DNA of 64,000 nucleotides from Limnohabitans sp. Rim8 (GTDB lineage: Bacteria; Pseudomonadota; Gammaproteobacteria; Burkholderiales; Burkholderiaceae_C): contig NZ_CAMDLM010000005.1 of assembly GCF_945901735.1 (NCBI RefSeq), positions 1 through 64,000 on the forward strand, read 5' to 3'. Position 1 is the stretch's first letter, and the number at the start of each line of letters is the position of its first letter. The notes below the pieces were generated by a model. The model was given only the letters and a program-made list of their open reading frames with translations, was not told where the DNA came from and did not search any database. The position numbers and the translations under genes were made by a program. Positions 62,500 through 64,000 of this stretch are shown one piece after another.

Positions 62500-64000
62500 T
62501 CATGAGGCGTCTGCCAGTGCATTTTTCACGGCCAGGCTGGCAAAGACCAATGCCGGGCCAATCGTGATACCGGGCGCTGGGTAGACACCGCCCATGATGG
62601 AATTCATGTCATTGCCCACCGCATACAAACCGGCGATGGATTGGCCTTGTGCATTGAGCACCTGGGCATGTTCATTGGTCTGCAAGCCTTGCGCGGCTCC
62701 AATATCACCAGGGTAGAGCTTGACGGCGTAGTAAGGGCCTTGGCTGATCTCGCCCAAGTTGGCGTTAAGGCCACCGGCGGCGGCATCGCCAATGTTCTGC
62801 TGGTAGGCCGTCACGCCGCGCTGGAACTGGGTGTCCACCCCCACTCGCGCAAAGGCATTATTGTTGGCAACCGATAGGGCCAAACCGTCTGCCGAAATAC
62901 TCAGCTTGTCCGCCAACTCTTGCAAGCTGTTGCCTTCGGTGAGGTAACCATCGGCCAAGAAAGGTGCCAAGCCTTTGCCACCCGGTCGCACCATGCCCAT
63001 GCCATATTGGCGCAGGGCTTTGGCATCGGCGATCAAGTAAGCGGGAATGGCTTGCTGGGCCGACTGCATGCCCAGCGCAAACAGGTGGTAGGAAGTGCTT
63101 TCGTTTACAAAGCGCTCACCCGCCTGGTTGACGGTGATCATGCCGGGCTTGGCGCGGTCCATCACGAAGTGCGGGAACACGGCAGTGCTGCCATCCGCGC
63201 GTTGGCGCAAAGACACTGGCGCCCAAAATGCAGGGCTTTGTGCGCCCTGGCCCTCCACAGCGCCCAAACTGCGAGCCAAAGCCAACGCCTCGCCGGTGTG
63301 GCCAGGCGCACCTGGGCACCACCCGGCAGGAATACCGGGCAACTTCTGGGCGCGCAAAACCGGGTCGCGGTTGAAGCCACCACTGGCCAACACCACACCT
63401 TTTTGGGCCAGCACACGGGCATTGCCGGTGGCGCTGCCCAGACACACGGCCACCACACGGCCGCTTACATCGCGCTCCAACGAATCCACCGAAGTTTGCA
63501 GCGCGAGGGTAACCTTTTTGTGTTCAGACAAGGAATGCAACAAACGCCCCACCAAAGCATTGCCCATCACCAGACGGGTGCCACGCGCATGGCGCAGGCG
63601 GTCACCCAAATGGCGCAACACGATGCGAACCGAATACTTGAACGAGGCCCAGGACTTCGTCATGGCCAGCAAATGGTTGATGTCAGTGCGGTCCACCATC
63701 ATGCCGCCCAGCACGGTAAATTCTGGGATGGGTGGGCGCAACAGTGGGAACAAGTCCCCCAGCAAGCGGCCATCAAACGGCACCGGCTCCAGCGCGCGAC
63801 CGTTCAAGGTCGAGCCGGGCAAATCACTGATGTAGTCCGGGTGCTTGGGGTAAGGCCGGAACTTCACCGAGGACTGCGCTTCCATTTTGGCCACCGCATC
63901 GGGACCGTTCTTCAGGAAGGCGTCACGCAAAGCCGCAGGCGCTTGTGTGCCCACAGCATGGTTCAGGTAAGTCGTCACATCGGCCAGGGTGTCGTTTGGG
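62500..64000 (-). CDS. FAD-dependent dehydrogenase, second ketosteroid-dehydrogenase-like flavoprotein (5' end outside window)
   Basis: The frame is open from 64,000 to the stop codon at 62,500, about 499 residues, so the N-terminal FAD motif is missing. The visible part resembles the flavoprotein at 53,702. It has RFVNESTSYHLFALG, VVLASGGFNRDPVLR and the C-terminal FAD site GNDMNSIMGGVYPAPGITIGPALVF with Tyr and Gly at the expected catalytic positions. It is probably a delta1-dehydrogenase or fumarate-reductase-like enzyme acting on a cyclic or unsaturated substrate of the same pathway. A GTG at 63978 is in frame but is internal by similarity. Confidence 0.82.
   Translation of the reverse strand, partial: PNDTLADVTTYLNHAVGTQAPAALRDAFLKNGPDAVAKMEAQSSVKFRPYPKHPDYISDLPGSTLNGRALEPVPFDGRLLGDLFPLLRPPIPEFTVLGGMMVDRTDINHLLAMTKSWASFKYSVRIVLRHLGDRLRHARGTRLVMGNALVGRLLHSLSEHKKVTLALQTSVDSLERDVSGRVVAVCLGSATGNARVLAQKGVVLASGGFNRDPVLRAQKLPGIPAGWCPGAPGHTGEALALARSLGAVEGQGAQSPAFWAPVSLRQRADGSTAVFPHFVMDRAKPGMITVNQAGERFVNESTSYHLFALGMQSAQQAIPAYLIADAKALRQYGMGMVRPGGKGLAPFLADGYLTEGNSLQELADKLSISADGLALSVANNNAFARVGVDTQFQRGVTAYQQNIGDAAAGGLNANLGEISQGPYYAVKLYPGDIGAAQGLQTNEHAQVLNAQGQSIAGLYAVGNDMNSIMGGVYPAPGITIGPALVFASLAVKNALADAS

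Overview
The window looks like a chromosomal piece of a betaproteobacterium of the order Burkholderiales, most likely a Comamonadaceae-type freshwater or soil heterotroph. This is inferred, not proven, from four things: an RpoD with a long Ala/Lys/Pro-rich N-terminal extension, a RelA without an HD active site, a gentisate pathway with a PaaZ-type ring-opening enzyme, and several tripartite-tricarboxylate (Bug-type) transporter genes. Coding density is high and operons are tight. No rRNA operon, CRISPR array or intact insertion sequence was seen.

Layout. (1) 1-17.9 kb: a giant two-partner-secretion adhesin (at least 4,445 codons, running off the left edge) with its outer-membrane transporter immediately upstream. 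Divergent from them is a histidine kinase / response regulator pair that may control them. (2) 17.9-19.7 kb: a GC-rich foreign-looking phytanoyl-CoA-dioxygenase-like gene between a transposase remnant and a tRNA-Val gene. (3) 19.8-28.9 kb: core functions, namely relA, an alpha/beta hydrolase, 3-hydroxybutyrate dehydrogenase, an OmpR/EnvZ-type pair and rpoD. (4) 28.9-42.3 kb: an exopolysaccharide/capsule export locus. It holds YjbE/F/G/H (GfcA-D) homologues with YjbG and YjbH apparently fused, a second N-terminally truncated YjbH copy, an outer-membrane beta-barrel, a VanZ-like protein, a polyprenyl-phosphate sugar-1-P transferase, a Wzz-type co-polymerase and a Wza-type exporter. (5) 42.4-44.0 kb: a YkgJ-type Cys-cluster protein, an orphan HigA with a remnant of higB, and a methyltransferase. 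(6) 44.0-51.1 kb: aromatic catabolism, with paaZ divergent from a complete 3-hydroxybenzoate to gentisate to maleylpyruvate to fumarylpyruvate to fumarate plus pyruvate operon, then an aldo/keto reductase. (7) 51.2-64 kb: a catabolic gene cluster of unknown substrate. It holds an AraC-type regulator, four short-chain dehydrogenases, a ketosteroid-dehydrogenase-like flavoprotein, a beta-hydroxyacid dehydrogenase, a TctCBA-type uptake system and a second flavoprotein running off the right edge.

A recurring theme is gene decay by deletion. I see fragments of yjbH, hepT, higB, dgkA, marR, livH, iclR and a transposase. Several sit exactly at junctions between intact genes, which suggests a genome undergoing reduction or reshuffling of accessory regions. 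Several clean palindromes in divergent intergenic regions (15.15, 46.18, 46.26, 52.78/52.80 and 62.36 kb) are good operator candidates. One of them has the IclR/PcaR-type spacing and lies in the same cluster as an iclR fragment.

All calls come from reading the sequence; no database search was possible.
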